Assembly (NCBI GenBank): GCA_025358155.1
Contig: JANYKR010000223.1
Span: 1-59,615, forward strand
Source: Betaproteobacteria bacterium
Lineage (GTDB): Bacteria > Pseudomonadota > Gammaproteobacteria > Burkholderiales > Burkholderiaceae_C
Reading direction: 5' to 3'
DNA: 59,615 bases
Part shown: positions 25,572 through 33,691 of the stretch, piece after piece
Layout: the number at the start of each line of letters is the position of its first letter
How positions within the stretch are numbered: position 1 is the stretch's first letter
Program-made: the position numbers and the translations under genes
Notes under the pieces: model-generated
The model's database searches: none
Seen by the model: only the letters and a program-made list of their open reading frames with translations
Told to the model about the DNA's origin: nothing

Positions 25572-26570
25572 ATGCCGCAACGCCCCCGCCCAGACCCTGC
25601 CGCCCTCGCCGCCCTGGCCCTGCTGTGCTGCACCCTGCTGGGCGTCGCCGTGCCGGCCCAGGCCCAGGGCGTGGCCTGGGTGACCAGCGAAAAAGACAAC
25701 GCGCTGACGCTGGTTGACCTGAAAACCGGTAAGGTTACCGGCACCGTGCCCACCTGCAAGCGGCCGCGCCACCTGCAGCGCACGCCCGACGGCAAACAAC
25801 TGCTGGTGGCCTGCGGCGACTCGCACCAGGCCGACATCATCGATCTGGCCACCCGCAAGTCTGTCGGCAAGCTGGCCCTGGGCGACAACCCGGAGGCCTT
25901 CGACATCTCGCCCGACGGCAAGACGCTGTACGTGTCCAACGAGGACGAAGGCGCGCTCAGCATCATCGATATCGGCAGCGGCAAACTCAGCATGACCGTG
26001 CCGGTGGGCAAGGAGCCCGAGGGCGTCAAGGTCTCGCACGATGGCAAGACGGTCTGGGTCACCTCCGAGGCCGCCAGCCTGGTGCATGTGATCGATGTGG
26101 CCACCGGCAAACTGCGAAACAACGTCAAGGTGGGCAAGCGGCCGCGCCGTTTTGCACTCACGCCCGACGGCAAACAGCTCTGGGTCACCAACGAGCTCGG
26201 CGCCAGTGTCACCGTGCTGTCCACCGCCGACTACAGCACGCTGGCGACGCTCAACTTCGAGATCAAGGGTGTGCGCTCGGCCGACATCACCCCCGTCGGC
26301 ATCACGATGACACAGGATGGCAAGCGGGCATTTGTTGCGCTCGGCCGGGCCAACCAGGTCGCCTTCATCGATGTGACCAGCCGCAAGGTGACCGACCTGG
26401 TGCTGGTCGGCAAACGCGCCTGGAACGTGGCGCTCGACAAGGCCGAGGGCCGGCTGGTCGTCGTCAACGGCCTGAGCGACGACATCACCCTGGTGGACGT
26501 GGCCAGCGCCAAGGCCACCCAGAGCATCCCGGTCGGGCGTGTGCCCTACGCAGCGCTGGTGGTGGAATGA
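25572..26570 (+). CDS. PQQ-catabolism-associated beta-propeller protein (YVTN repeats)
   Basis: A 332-aa exported protein with a signal peptide ending near VPAQAQ. The mature part is a seven-bladed propeller of YVTN type, with repeated units such as PDGKTLYVSNEDEGALSIID and PDGKQLWVTNELGASVTVL about every 42 residues. It is expected in the periplasm with the PQQ alcohol dehydrogenase and ABC components; its activity is unknown. ATG 25572 follows GGAGACACCC. Its stop overlaps the next start (ATGA at 26567). Confidence 0.9.
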   Translation: MPQRPRPDPAALAALALLCCTLLGVAVPAQAQGVAWVTSEKDNALTLVDLKTGKVTGTVPTCKRPRHLQRTPDGKQLLVACGDSHQADIIDLATRKSVGKLALGDNPEAFDISPDGKTLYVSNEDEGALSIIDIGSGKLSMTVPVGKEPEGVKVSHDGKTVWVTSEAASLVHVIDVATGKLRNNVKVGKRPRRFALTPDGKQLWVTNELGASVTVLSTADYSTLATLNFEIKGVRSADITPVGITMTQDGKRAFVALGRANQVAFIDVTSRKVTDLVLVGKRAWNVALDKAEGRLVVVNGLSDDITLVDVASAKATQSIPVGRVPYAALVVE

Positions 26571-27766
26571 GCGCCTCCAGGGACAGGTGCGCCGGCCGCT
26601 GGCGGTGCGTCGGGTTGGCGCTGGGGTCGGTCCTGGTGCTGGCGCCGGTCGCGGCGCTGGCCGCACCCGTCAAAGCCACGCTGCTCGTGCGCGACGACGA
26701 CCCGCGCTTCGAGCGCAACCGCACCGAGCGCCCGGCGCTGGGCCATGCCGGAGGACCGGTCAACTCGGCGTTGGAGTTGGCGATCAGGGACAGCCAGCTG
26801 GAGCTGGACGCCGCCGGCACCAAGCTCGTGCTCGACACGGTGCGGGTGGCCTCCGTTGCCGAGGCCCGAGCCGCCGCCACCAAGGCCGAGCAAGCGGGCG
26901 CAGCAGCCCTGCTGGCAGACCTGCCCGCCGACTGGCTGCTGGCCGCCACTGACGCCGGCAAATTGCCGGTGCTGAACCTGAGCGAGTCTGCCGACCGGCT
27001 GCGTGAGCGCGACTGCCGGCCGCGCCTGTGGCACCTGATGCCCAGCGAGCGCATGCGCGCTGACGCGCTGGCCCAGACCCTGGCGGCGCGGCGCTGGCAA
27101 CAGGTGCTGCTGCTCACCGGCCCGACTGCCGACGACCAGGAGCGCAGCGCCACCGCACAGGCCGCGATCAAGCGCTATGGCCTCAAGCTGGTCGCCAGCA
27201 AGCCCTTCAAGCTCTCGGCCGACCCCCGGGAGCGCGACCTCGCCAACCCGCTGCTGCTGACCGGCACGGCCGGCGGCGCTGCCTACGACGTGGTCTGGGT
27301 GGTGGACGGCGACGGCGAATTTGCCCGCGCCCTGCCCTACCGCACCGCGCTGCCGCGCCCGGTGGTGGGCGACGCCGGCCTGGTCGCGCTGGCCTGGCAT
27401 GCCAGCTTCGAGCGCTATGGCGCACCCCAGGTTTCACGCCGCTTTTCCAAGGCCAATGGCCGGGCCATGACCGGGCAGGACTGGTCGGCCTGGCTGGCCG
27501 GCAAGGCGCTGGCGGCAGCGGCCGTGGCAGCGCCCAGGGGCCCGACGGCAGCGTTTCAAAAAGCCTTGGCCGAGGTGGAACTCGACGGCTCCAAAGGCGT
27601 GGCGATGAGCTTTCGAGGCTGGGACGGCCAGCTGCGCCAGCCGATGCTGCTGAGCGATGGCCAGAGCGTGGTGGCGACGGCGCCTGTGGACGGCATCCTG
27701 CACCCCAAAAACGTACTCGACACCCTGGGCGCCGATGCGCCTGAAAAAGGCTGTAAAACCCGATGA
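26567..27766 (+). CDS. ABC transporter substrate-binding protein, PQQ-alcohol-dehydrogenase system
   Basis: A 399-aa exported protein: signal peptide about 1-31 (ending ALAAPV), then a periplasmic-binding fold (LLVRDDDPRFERNRTERPALGHAGGPVNSALELAI, RPRLWHLMPSERMRADALAQTL, ARRWQQVLLLTGP). It resembles Leu/Ile/Val-type receptors, although its cognate permease is of the ABC-2 export class. This odd pairing is characteristic of the PQQ-associated set. It overlaps both neighbours by 4 bases (26567 and 27763). The ligand is unknown; roles in PQQ, cofactor or aldehyde handling have not been shown. Confidence 0.87.
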   Translation: MSASRDRCAGRWRCVGLALGSVLVLAPVAALAAPVKATLLVRDDDPRFERNRTERPALGHAGGPVNSALELAIRDSQLELDAAGTKLVLDTVRVASVAEARAAATKAEQAGAAALLADLPADWLLAATDAGKLPVLNLSESADRLRERDCRPRLWHLMPSERMRADALAQTLAARRWQQVLLLTGPTADDQERSATAQAAIKRYGLKLVASKPFKLSADPRERDLANPLLLTGTAGGAAYDVVWVVDGDGEFARALPYRTALPRPVVGDAGLVALAWHASFERYGAPQVSRRFSKANGRAMTGQDWSAWLAGKALAAAAVAAPRGPTAAFQKALAEVELDGSKGVAMSFRGWDGQLRQPMLLSDGQSVVATAPVDGILHPKNVLDTLGADAPEKGCKTR

Positions 27767-28584
27767 ACCTCCGCCACCCCGCCCAGGCGATGCGCGCGAT
27801 CGTGATGCGCGAGCTGATGAAGTTCGCCCGCCAGTACGGCCGGCTGGTCTCGGCCCTGGTACGGCCGCTGCTGTGGCTGGCGGTGTTTGCAGCGGGGTTC
27901 CGCAACGTCTTCGGCGTGGCCATCGCCCCGCCCTACGACACCTACATCCCCTACGACACCTACATCGTGCCAGGCCTGGTCGGCATGGTGCTGCTGTTCA
28001 ACGGCATGCAGTCCAGCCTGGCGATGGTCTACGACCGTGAGATGGGCCTGATGCGGCTGCTGCTGACCGCGCCCTTGCCACGCTGGTGGATCTTGTTCTC
28101 CAAGCTCACCGCCACCGCCGTGCTGTCACTGGCGCAGGCCATCGCCTTTGTCGCGGTGGCCGTGGTGCTGGGCACCGATTTGCCGCTGTGGGGTCCGCAG
28201 ACGCTGCCGCTGGTGGTCGCGGCGGTGGCCTCGGCGCTGATGCTGGGCGCGCTCGGCCTGTTGCTGAGCGTGCACATCAAGCAGCTGGAGAACTTTGCCG
28301 GCACCATGAACTTCGTGATCTTCCCGATGTACTTCATGTCCACCGCGCTCTACCCGCTGTGGAAGCTGGAAGAATCAGGCGCCGGCTGGGTCTGGCAGAT
28401 CGCCCGCTTCAACCCCTTCACCCATGCGGTCGAATGGATGCGGTTTGCGCTCTACGGCAAAGACCCGGGGCTGTCACCCTGGATCGTGCTGGCCACGCTG
28501 GCGCTGTGTTTTGGCCTGGCGGCCTGGGGCTACGACCCGCAGCGCGGCTTTGGGGCGCTGGCCAAACGTGGAGGGCCGGCATGA
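27763..28584 (+). CDS. ABC-2 type permease, PQQ-alcohol-dehydrogenase system
   Basis: A 273-aa inner-membrane protein with six hydrophobic segments and the ABC-2 motifs VPGLVGMVLLFNGMQSSLAMV and a C-terminal FNPFTHAVEWMRFALYG, which resembles NodJ/DrrB-type exporters. It pairs with the ATPase encoded at 24757. It overlaps the genes on both sides by 4 bases, so the subunits are translationally coupled. Confidence 0.92.
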   Translation: MNLRHPAQAMRAIVMRELMKFARQYGRLVSALVRPLLWLAVFAAGFRNVFGVAIAPPYDTYIPYDTYIVPGLVGMVLLFNGMQSSLAMVYDREMGLMRLLLTAPLPRWWILFSKLTATAVLSLAQAIAFVAVAVVLGTDLPLWGPQTLPLVVAAVASALMLGALGLLLSVHIKQLENFAGTMNFVIFPMYFMSTALYPLWKLEESGAGWVWQIARFNPFTHAVEWMRFALYGKDPGLSPWIVLATLALCFGLAAWGYDPQRGFGALAKRGGPA

Positions 28585-28745
28585 GCCAAACCCACGCTGG
28601 CGCAGCGCCGGCCAGGCACCGCAGCGACAACGCGCTGGCGATCGAGCCGATCTGGCTGGAATGGCTGACGCCGGGCGGCATGCTGGCCTTTGGCGGCTGG
28701 CTGCTGGGTGGCACCCAGACTCTGGAGTTGATTGAATGGCAGTGA
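28581..28745 (+). CDS. Unknown 54-aa protein with one membrane segment
   Basis: A small ORF embedded in the operon: its ATG overlaps the permease stop by 4 bases, and its stop lies within the first codons of the next gene (10-base overlap). The protein is rich in Trp and Gly, with a likely membrane segment at about residues 30-46 (PGGMLAFGGWLLGG). The double overlap is strong evidence that it is translated. I recognise no family; it may be a small accessory subunit of the ABC complex or of the dehydrogenase system. Confidence 0.7.
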   Translation: MSQTHAGAAPARHRSDNALAIEPIWLEWLTPGGMLAFGGWLLGGTQTLELIEWQ

Positions 28746-29779
28746 GTGCACGACCTCCCGGCCCCGCTCGGCCCGCGTCCAACCGTGGCCGGCGTCGCCA
28801 GTTGCTGGGCATGTTGCCGGCGTTGGCATCCGTGTCGCTGCTCGGCCCGCCGGCCTGGGGCGCAGCCCTGGCCCAGGCGCCGCAGCGCTTTCCGACCCGG
28901 CCGATCAACCTCTGGCTGCCCTGGCCCGCCGGTGGCGCCACCGACCTGAGCTTTCGGGTGCTGGCCGAGGCCGCAGCGCGCCAACTGGGCCAGAAGATCC
29001 TGGTGCAGAACCGGGGCGGCGCCGGCGGCACGCTGGCCATGCCGATCCTGCAGCAGGCCGCGCCCGACGGCTACACCCTGGCGCAGATGCCGCAGACCGT
29101 GCTGCGCGCGCCCTGGACCCGCAAGGTGCTGTGGGACCCGATCCGGGACACCACGCCCATCATCCAGCTCTCGGGGGTGACCTTCGGCATCGTCGTGCCG
29201 GCGCCCAGCCCGCTGCGCAACCTCGACGACCTGTTCGCCTACGCCAAGGCCCATCCCGGCAGTCTGACCATCGCCACCAATGGCGCTGGCACCACGCCGC
29301 ATGTGGTGATCGACGAGCTGTTCGGCAAGCGGGGCCTGAGCTACATCCATGTGCCCTACAAAGGCACGGCCGAGCAAATGATCGCGGTCTCGTCGGGCCA
29401 GGTGATGGTAGGCGTCAACTCCAACGGCTTTGGGCCGTTTGTCGATTCAGGCCGGCTGCGCTTGCTGGTCACCTTTGGCGAGCAACGCACCAGGCGCTGG
29501 CCCACCGTGCCCACGCTCAAGGAGCTGGGCCACGGCATCGTCGCCAGCTCACCTTACGGAATCGCCGGGCCGGCCGGCATCCCGCATGCCGTGGTGCAGG
29601 TGCTGCACGATGCTTTCCGCATCGCGATGAACGATCCTGAGCACCTTGCCGAACTCGCGCTGTTCGACCAGGAGCTGGCCTACCTCGGGCCCGAGGACTA
29701 CGGCCGCGCGCTGCGCGCAGCCTACGAGCACGAGCGCTCGGTGGTTGATCGGCTGGGGCTGGCCGGCAAAGTTGAATAA
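28736..29779 (+). CDS. Bug/TctC-family periplasmic receptor
   Basis: A 347-aa solute-binding protein. The N-terminus has an Arg-rich stretch then a hydrophobic segment (NRGRRRQLLGMLPALASV), which could be a Tat or Sec signal. The mature protein has the Bug blocks FPTRPINLWLPWPAGGATDLSFRVLA, NRGGAGGTLAMPILQQAAPDGYTL and GLSYIHVPYKGTAEQM. No TctA/TctB membrane genes are near, as is common for Bug receptors in Burkholderiales. Its coupling to the PQQ-associated ABC operon is unusual and suggests it binds a carboxylate produced from, or signalling, alcohol oxidation (inference). Confidence 0.9.
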   Translation: MAVSARPPGPARPASNRGRRRQLLGMLPALASVSLLGPPAWGAALAQAPQRFPTRPINLWLPWPAGGATDLSFRVLAEAAARQLGQKILVQNRGGAGGTLAMPILQQAAPDGYTLAQMPQTVLRAPWTRKVLWDPIRDTTPIIQLSGVTFGIVVPAPSPLRNLDDLFAYAKAHPGSLTIATNGAGTTPHVVIDELFGKRGLSYIHVPYKGTAEQMIAVSSGQVMVGVNSNGFGPFVDSGRLRLLVTFGEQRTRRWPTVPTLKELGHGIVASSPYGIAGPAGIPHAVVQVLHDAFRIAMNDPEHLAELALFDQELAYLGPEDYGRALRAAYEHERSVVDRLGLAGKVE

Positions 29780-29850
29780 GCCCTTCACCCCAGAAGCGAG
29801 GGCATGATGCAGGCATGCCCGCCACCCCTTTGACATCCTCTGCCCACGCC

Positions 29851-30261
29851 ATGCGCAAAACCCTGCTGACCTACCTGGCCACCGCCGCCGCCCTGCTGGT
29901 GCTCGATGCCCTCTGGCTGGGCATCATCGCCCAGCCGCTGTACCAGCGCAGCATCGGGCACCTGATGGCCGAGCAGCCGCGCTGGGCAGCGGCCGCCGTG
30001 TTCTACGGGATCTATCCCCTGGGACTGATGCGGTTTGCGCTGCTGCCGCACCGCCAGGACAGCGCGATGGGGCCGACATTGTCAGCCGCCGGGTTGTTCG
30101 GCTTTTTTGCCTACGCCACCTATGACCTGAGCAACCTGGCGACGCTGCGCGACTGGCCGGTCGGCGTGTCGCTGATCGACATCGCCTGGGGCAGCGTGGT
30201 CAGCATGGCCTCGGCAGCGGCCGGCAAGCTGGTGCTGGACCGGGTCTCGGCCGCAAGGTAG
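29851..30261 (+). CDS. DUF2177 family membrane protein
   Basis: A 136-aa protein with four predicted transmembrane segments and the family pattern LDALWLGIIAQPLYQ near the N-terminus, FYGIYPLGLMRFAL at the middle and YATYDLSNLATLRDWP before the last two helices. Function is unknown. ATG 29851 is preferred; an in-frame ATG at 29815 would add 12 residues. It lies 71 bases after the Bug receptor gene and may be cotranscribed. Confidence 0.85.
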   Translation: MRKTLLTYLATAAALLVLDALWLGIIAQPLYQRSIGHLMAEQPRWAAAAVFYGIYPLGLMRFALLPHRQDSAMGPTLSAAGLFGFFAYATYDLSNLATLRDWPVGVSLIDIAWGSVVSMASAAAGKLVLDRVSAAR

Positions 30262-30306
30262 ACGGCAACGCAGCCAGCAAGGCCGCCGGCCGACCCGCCG
30301 GGGCCG

Positions 30307-30972
30307 TCAGCGGCCGTCCAGCAGCGCCAGCACCGGCGCCATGCCGGCCTGGCGGGCGATGTCGGCCGCCGTCAGGCCTCGGTCATCGCGCAGGTCGGTG
30401 CGGGCGCCGCGCGCCAACAGCAACTGGGTGGTGGGCACCGAGCCTTGACCGGCGGCCCACATCAGCGCCGTCAGTTGATGCTCGTAAGCCGCGTCCACCG
30501 GCACCCCACGGTCCAGCAGTTGCCCCACCACCTCGGCATGGCCCTGGCCGGCGGCATAGATGATCGCCGGTTTGTGCAGGTGGTCTTGCAGGTCCACCCG
30601 CGCACCCGCCGCCAGCAAGGCCTTGACCAACTCCACTTGGCCGACGTAACTGGCGGCCATCAACGGTGTCACCCGGTTGACGGATGCCAGGTTGACGTCG
30701 GCACCCGCCGTCATCGCTGCTGCCGCCATCGGCAGGCTGCCGCGCTCGGCGGCGATCAACAGCACGGTTTTGCCCAGGCGGTTGCGCGAGTCGGGTGCGG
30801 CACCACGCGCCAGTGCCCGCTGCACGGCCGGCAGGTCGGCCTGGCGTGCGGCCACCAGCAATTGGGCGTTGACGCTGGTGTTGCTGGCGGCCTGGGCCCA
30901 GGCCGGCGCCGGCGCCAGCAGCTTGAACCCCAGCAACATGGCCAGCAGGCAGGTCTTGAAAGCAAGCGACAT
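30307..30972 (-). CDS. Exported ankyrin-repeat protein
   Basis: A 221-aa protein: signal peptide about 1-27 (ending APAWAQA), then five to six ankyrin repeats (G-x-TVLLIAAERGSLPMAAAAMTAGADVN, VTPLMAASYVGQVELVKALLAAGARVDL, and similar units). Secreted ankyrin proteins often protect or chaperone periplasmic enzymes. The gene is divergent from the PQQ alcohol dehydrogenase, with a 250-base shared regulatory region that contains a perfect palindrome. A start further upstream (31203) would cross that regulatory region and is unlikely. Confidence 0.87.
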   Translation of the reverse strand: MSLAFKTCLLAMLLGFKLLAPAPAWAQAASNTSVNAQLLVAARQADLPAVQRALARGAAPDSRNRLGKTVLLIAAERGSLPMAAAAMTAGADVNLASVNRVTPLMAASYVGQVELVKALLAAGARVDLQDHLHKPAIIYAAGQGHAEVVGQLLDRGVPVDAAYEHQLTALMWAAGQGSVPTTQLLLARGARTDLRDDRGLTAADIARQAGMAPVLALLDGR

Positions 30973-31110
30973 CGGTAACTCCGTGGGACAAGGGCGGCCG
31001 GTCTGGCCGCGTGCGGATCGATTGTGCGGGCATCCCGCCAGATTTTGGAGAGCCCTGCGTTGCCGCACAGCCCCTGCGTTGCACCCGGCCATCTGAGCCC
31101 GCATGCCTTT

Positions 31111-31130
31111 AATGTCGCATAAGCGACATT
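31111..31130. promoter_or_regulatory. Perfect 8-bp inverted repeat upstream of the PQQ alcohol dehydrogenase
   Basis: The sequence AATGTCGCATAAGCGACATT has perfect 8-bp arms and a 4-bp centre. It lies 92 bases before the dehydrogenase start and 138 bases from the divergent ankyrin start. Form and position suggest an operator or activator site for alcohol-inducible expression. The protein that binds it is not identified in the window. Confidence 0.6.
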
Positions 31131-31222
31131 CGATGTCTTGCCTGCTGTCACAGTGTGAGCGCGCGCGCGCGACACACCCTTCAGTCACGCGGCCATCACT
31201 CAAATCAAAAGAGGAGATTCAA

Positions 31223-32956
31223 ATGCAACGCAACGCATGGCAACGTCTGGCCCTTTCTGCTGCGCTCGGCGCAGCGGGCTTGTGCACTGGTTTCGGCGCC
31301 CAGGCCCAGGCTGAAATCCAGGGTGTCTCGGCGCCCACTGGCGGCCCGGTGCCCAAGGCGATATCGGTGTCGCAAAGCCGGCTCAACGGCGCCGACAACG
31401 ACAGCGCCAACTTCCTGCACTCGAACATGAACTACGCGCAGACGCGCTACTACCCGGCGTCGCAGATCAACACCGGCAACGTGGCCAAGCTGCGGCCGGC
31501 GTTCCAGTTCCAGACCGAGGTGCTGGAGTCGATGGAGACCGCGCCGATCGTGGTGGATGGCGTGATGTACATCACCACCTCCTACAACCACATCTATGCG
31601 CTGGACGCCATCACCGGCAAGGAGTTCTGGCACTACAAGCACAAGATGGGGCAGGTCACCACCTACTGCTGCGGTCCCAACAACCGGGGCGTGGCCATCA
31701 TGGGCGACCGGGTCTACATGGGCACACTCGACGCCAAGCTGATGGCGTTTGATGCCAAGACCGGCAAAGTGATCTGGTCGACCCAGATTGCCGACCCCGA
31801 GCTGGGCTACTCCGAAACGATGGCGCCGGTGGCCGTCAACGGCAAGATCCTGATCGGCACCAACGGCGGTGAATACGGTATCCGCGGCTTTGTCAAAGCC
31901 TACGACGCCAACGACGGCAAGCTGATGTGGACCTTCGATACCGTACCCGACAAGGGGCACGAGGGTGTCTGGGCCGTCAATGACGCCACCGGCCGCAACA
32001 TGCTGCGCGACATCGCGGGCGAAAAGGCCCAACTCGCGGCCAAGGGCGGTGACTTCTACAAGACCCTGGGCGGCGGTGTCTGGATGGCACCGGCGGTAGA
32101 CCTGGAGACCAACACCGCGTTCTTCGTCGTTGGCAACCCCAGCCCCGACCTCTACGGCAAAGAGCGCCCGGGCGACAACCTCTACACCGACTCGATCGTC
32201 GCGGTGGACTTGAACACCGGCAAGTACAAATGGCACTACCAGTACGTGGCCCACGATGTGTGGGACCTGGACGCGGTCTCGCCGGTGATCCTGACCGAGG
32301 CCAAGAACAAGGCCGGCAAGATGGTCAAAGTGGCGATCCACGGCGGCAAGACCGGTCATGTCTACGTGCATGACCGCGCCACCGGCGAGCTGATCCGCTT
32401 CAGCGAGGCGATGGTGCCGCAAGAAAACATGTGGGTGCTGCCCACCGCAGCAGGCGCACGCATGCTGCCCGGCGCCAACGGCGGCGTCGAGTGGAGCCCG
32501 ATGGCGATCAACCCCAAGCACCGCCTGGTCTACGCCGCCAACCTGCACCAGCCGATGACCTACCACGTCGAGGCGTCCAACTACCCGGGCGGCAAGCTCT
32601 GGCTGGGCGGCGCGTTCAAGGCCATTGCCAGCGAGAAGCAATGGGGGCGCCTTGCTGCGGTCGATCTCGACACCGGCAAGATGGTCTGGAAGTTCGACAC
32701 CGAGCAACCACTGATCGGCGGCGTGCTGGCCACGGCGGGTGATCTGGTGTTCAACGGCGAGGGCAATGGACTGTTCCGCGCATTCGACGCCAAGACTGGC
32801 AAAAAGCTGTGGGAGTACCAGTGCGGCGCCGGTGTCAACGCGCCGGCGGTGTCGTACACCGTGGGCGGCAAACAGTATGTGGCCGTGGCGGCGGGCGGCA
32901 ACACCCAGCTCGACTTCAAGCGCGGCAACACCGTGCTGGTGTTTGCACTGCCGTGA
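31223..32956 (+). CDS. PQQ-dependent alcohol dehydrogenase, lanthanide-type (XoxF/PedH-like motif)
   Basis: A 577-aa periplasmic quinoprotein (methanol/ethanol family) with a signal peptide ending at FGAQAQA (about residue 25). Eight W-type propeller blades are recognisable. Adjacent Cys149-Cys150 (YCCGPNNRG) form the vicinal disulfide over PQQ. Metal ligands are Glu217 (GGEYG) and Asn305 (GNPSPD); the catalytic base Asp348 and the additional Asp350 lie in WDLDAVSP. The second Asp, two residues after the catalytic one, is the mark of lanthanide-dependent enzymes; calcium-type MxaF has Ala there. ATG 31223 follows an AGAGGAG Shine-Dalgarno. Electrons would go to the downstream cytochrome. The substrate (methanol, ethanol, phenylethanol, ethylene glycol) cannot be told from sequence. 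Confidence 0.93.
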   Translation: MQRNAWQRLALSAALGAAGLCTGFGAQAQAEIQGVSAPTGGPVPKAISVSQSRLNGADNDSANFLHSNMNYAQTRYYPASQINTGNVAKLRPAFQFQTEVLESMETAPIVVDGVMYITTSYNHIYALDAITGKEFWHYKHKMGQVTTYCCGPNNRGVAIMGDRVYMGTLDAKLMAFDAKTGKVIWSTQIADPELGYSETMAPVAVNGKILIGTNGGEYGIRGFVKAYDANDGKLMWTFDTVPDKGHEGVWAVNDATGRNMLRDIAGEKAQLAAKGGDFYKTLGGGVWMAPAVDLETNTAFFVVGNPSPDLYGKERPGDNLYTDSIVAVDLNTGKYKWHYQYVAHDVWDLDAVSPVILTEAKNKAGKMVKVAIHGGKTGHVYVHDRATGELIRFSEAMVPQENMWVLPTAAGARMLPGANGGVEWSPMAINPKHRLVYAANLHQPMTYHVEASNYPGGKLWLGGAFKAIASEKQWGRLAAVDLDTGKMVWKFDTEQPLIGGVLATAGDLVFNGEGNGLFRAFDAKTGKKLWEYQCGAGVNAPAVSYTVGGKQYVAVAAGGNTQLDFKRGNTVLVFALP

Positions 32957-33015
32957 TGCCCGGCTGACTGACTGAGCGCCAGCAGCTTGCCGCCACCTGC
33001 GGCACACTGACGCAC

Positions 33016-33055
33016 CGGCCCCGGCAGGCCTGTCTTGCCGGGGCCGCCTCTTTTT
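33016..33055 (+). terminator. Intrinsic terminator after the PQQ dehydrogenase
   Basis: Perfect 11-bp GC-rich arms (33016-33026 and 33036-33046) with a 9-nt loop are followed by a T-rich tract (33049-33055). It lies 60 bases after the dehydrogenase stop and just before the cytochrome gene, so it may attenuate rather than fully separate the two. Confidence 0.8.
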
Positions 33056-33071
33056 ATCGAGACCCGCCTCC

Positions 33072-33653
33072 ATGACCCTGAACCCCATCCTCACCCTGAT
33101 GCGTGCGGCTGCCCTGCTGTGCTGCGCCGGGGCCGCCAGCGCCCAAGTGCCCACCGAGCCGCCCAAGGCCGCGATCTGCACCGCCTGCCATGGCCCCAAG
33201 GGCAACCCCACGATGCCCGAGGTGCCGGCACTGGCGGGCCAGACCTCTCGCTACATCTACCTGCAGCTCAAAGACTTTCAGGAAGGTCGGCGCAGCAACG
33301 TGCTGATGTCGCCCATGGCCAAAGACCTGAGCCGCGACGAGATGCGCGAGCTGGGCGCCTGGTACGCCGCGCAAAAATCAAACCCGGTGCCGTTTCAGCC
33401 CGATGCCATCAAGGCCAAGCTGGGCAAGGCCAAGGCCGACGAGACGCTGTGCACGATGTGCCACCTGGGTGGGTTTGCCGGCCAGAATGAGATCCCGCGG
33501 GTGGCTGGCCAGCCTTTTGACTACGTCGTCAAGCAGCTGCGGGCTTTCAAGGCCCGTGAGCGCACCAACGACGCCGGCAACATGACCTCGGTCTCCTCCA
33601 CCCTGACCGACGCCGACATCGAAAACCTGGGCCACTACCTCGCCGGTTTGTAG
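33072..33653 (+). CDS. Dihaem c-type cytochrome (c4-like)
   Basis: A 193-aa periplasmic protein with a signal peptide ending at AASAQ (about residue 25) and two haem-binding motifs, CTACH at Cys36 and CTMCH at Cys127. The two halves are similar (GxKGNPxMPxVPxLAGQ and GxAGQNEIPRVAGQP), the layout of cytochrome c4. Probable distal Met ligands follow each motif. Location beside the PQQ alcohol dehydrogenase suggests it accepts its electrons and passes them to an oxidase. Confidence 0.9.
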   Translation: MTLNPILTLMRAAALLCCAGAASAQVPTEPPKAAICTACHGPKGNPTMPEVPALAGQTSRYIYLQLKDFQEGRRSNVLMSPMAKDLSRDEMRELGAWYAAQKSNPVPFQPDAIKAKLGKAKADETLCTMCHLGGFAGQNEIPRVAGQPFDYVVKQLRAFKARERTNDAGNMTSVSSTLTDADIENLGHYLAGL

Positions 33654-33691
33654 GCTCGGTAGCCGCGCAACGGCGGCGGCCACCCCCGGTT

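Noticed and set aside
31205-33211. A 668-codon minus-strand frame over the PQQ dehydrogenase
   Set aside because: It is antisense to an enzyme with all catalytic residues; biased composition of a shadow frame.
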